Positions 6,345 to 6,775 of a stretch of 6,775 nucleotides of DNA are shown one piece after another. Under the pieces are notes generated by a model, which was not told the origin of the DNA, did no database searches, and was given only the letters and a program-made list of their open reading frames with translations. Made by a program: the position numbers and the translations under genes. The stretch spans positions 1-6,775 of the forward strand of contig CACXFP010000071.1 of NCBI GenBank assembly GCA_902766985.1. Direction: 5' to 3'. The number at the start of each line of letters is the position of its first letter. The stretch's first letter is position 1. The stretch comes from an uncultured Bacteroidia bacterium (GTDB lineage: Bacteria > Bacteroidota > Bacteroidia > Bacteroidales > UBA932).

Positions 6345-6775
6345 ACGGCAAGGAAGATTCTAAATACCCTTTGGCTGGCATTGGCCGCCCTGATCGCCCT
6401 GGTTTTCTTGGCCTGGGGCATCCTGCAGGTCCCCTCCGTGCAGACGGCCATCGTTTCAAAGGCTGTGTCATCCATTGAAAAGAATCTCGGTGGAAAGGTC
6501 AGTTTTTCCCGCATCCATTTCATCCCGTTCAACGCCATTTCGATAGATGATATCATCATCACCGACGACAACCCCTACCAGGCGCCGCCCGAACTGGGGA
6601 TGCCTCCCCGCGACACCGTCCTCCGCGCAAAGAACATATTCGCCACCATGTCCATTAAAGGTCTTTTTAAGAGAAAGGGCCTCCACCTGGGTACGGTCAG
6701 GATTGAGGACGCTTATTTCGTCCTTGCGAAAGAACCCGGCACCAGCAACCTGAAAAGGGTTTTCTCCGCCGGAGA
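6345..6775 (+). CDS. TamB/AsmA-like translocation and assembly module protein, N-terminus only
   Basis: The open frame running off the right edge encodes the start of a large TamB-domain (DUF490/YtfN-like) envelope protein. These proteins are anchored in the inner membrane, span the periplasm, and are implicated in outer-membrane assembly or lipid transport. Visible parts are a short basic head (ARKILNT), a hydrophobic signal-anchor LWLALAALIALVFLAWGIL (6369-6425), and then VPSVQTAIVSKAVSSIEKNL with GGKVSFSRIHFIPFNAISID. This is the typical N-terminal beta repeat start of the family (helix, Val-Pro-Ser-Val-Gln, Lys-Val, pro-Phe, Ile-Asp). Later segments such as LRAKNIFATMSIKGLF and HLGTVRIEDAYFVL continue the pattern. 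The start is uncertain. There is no in-frame ATG or GTG between the TAG at 6327-6329 and the membrane helix. ACG at 6345 sits where an initiator Met would be expected; ATT 6357 and TTG 6381 are alternatives. It diverges from tsaD. Confidence 0.8.

Noticed and set aside
6232..6471. 80-codon N-terminal extension of TsaD to an ATG at 6471
   Set aside because: The extension is Arg/Pro-rich, not family-like, crosses both divergent promoter boxes and the TamB coding start. The start at 6231 gives a normal TsaD.

Overview
This window looks like a chromosomal housekeeping segment from a member of the Bacteroidales (Bacteroidota) with roughly balanced to moderately GC-rich DNA. Three things point that way. 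Promoter-like boxes match the Bacteroidota TAnnTTTG -7 consensus, genes lack well-placed Shine-Dalgarno sequences, and MnmA, TsaD and the TamB-like protein have the sequence style of that phylum. Genus cannot be assigned by eye.

Layout from left to right. (1) 1-1253, minus: most of mnmA (tRNA 2-thiouridylase), with its 3' end cut by the window edge. (2) 1254-1330: a 77-bp divergent intergenic region with back-to-back promoter boxes. (3) 1331-1813, plus: cdd, a small zinc cytidine deaminase. (4) 1814-1993, minus: tRNA-Thr(CGU) followed without a gap by a small SRP (4.5S-type) RNA. The terminator U-tract of the SRP RNA abuts the cdd stop codon. (5) 1994-2078: a divergent promoter region. (6) 2079-3509, plus: a HI0933/BaiN-family flavoprotein. 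(7) 3524-5191, minus: a COG2509-type FAD-dependent oxidoreductase, 17 bp downstream of (8) 5209-6231, minus: tsaD, with which it probably forms a transcription unit. (9) 6232-6329: a divergent promoter region. (10) About 6345 to the window end, plus: the N-terminus of a TamB/AsmA-like envelope protein with no canonical start codon.

Translation and tRNA maturation recur as a theme. MnmA thiolates U34 of Lys/Glu/Gln tRNAs. TsaD completes t6A37 on tRNAs reading ANN codons, and the local tRNA-Thr (U36, A37) is a predicted substrate. The SRP RNA targets nascent membrane proteins, and TamB belongs to outer-envelope biogenesis. The two flavoproteins are conserved families of uncertain physiological substrate.

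I found no mobile element, CRISPR array, defence locus or clearly new system. The observations most worth a second look are the zero-spacer junction between the tRNA CCA end and the SRP RNA, the missing start codon of the TamB gene (in-frame TAG upstream, ACG where Met is expected), and two non-canonical pairs in the tRNA-Thr stems.
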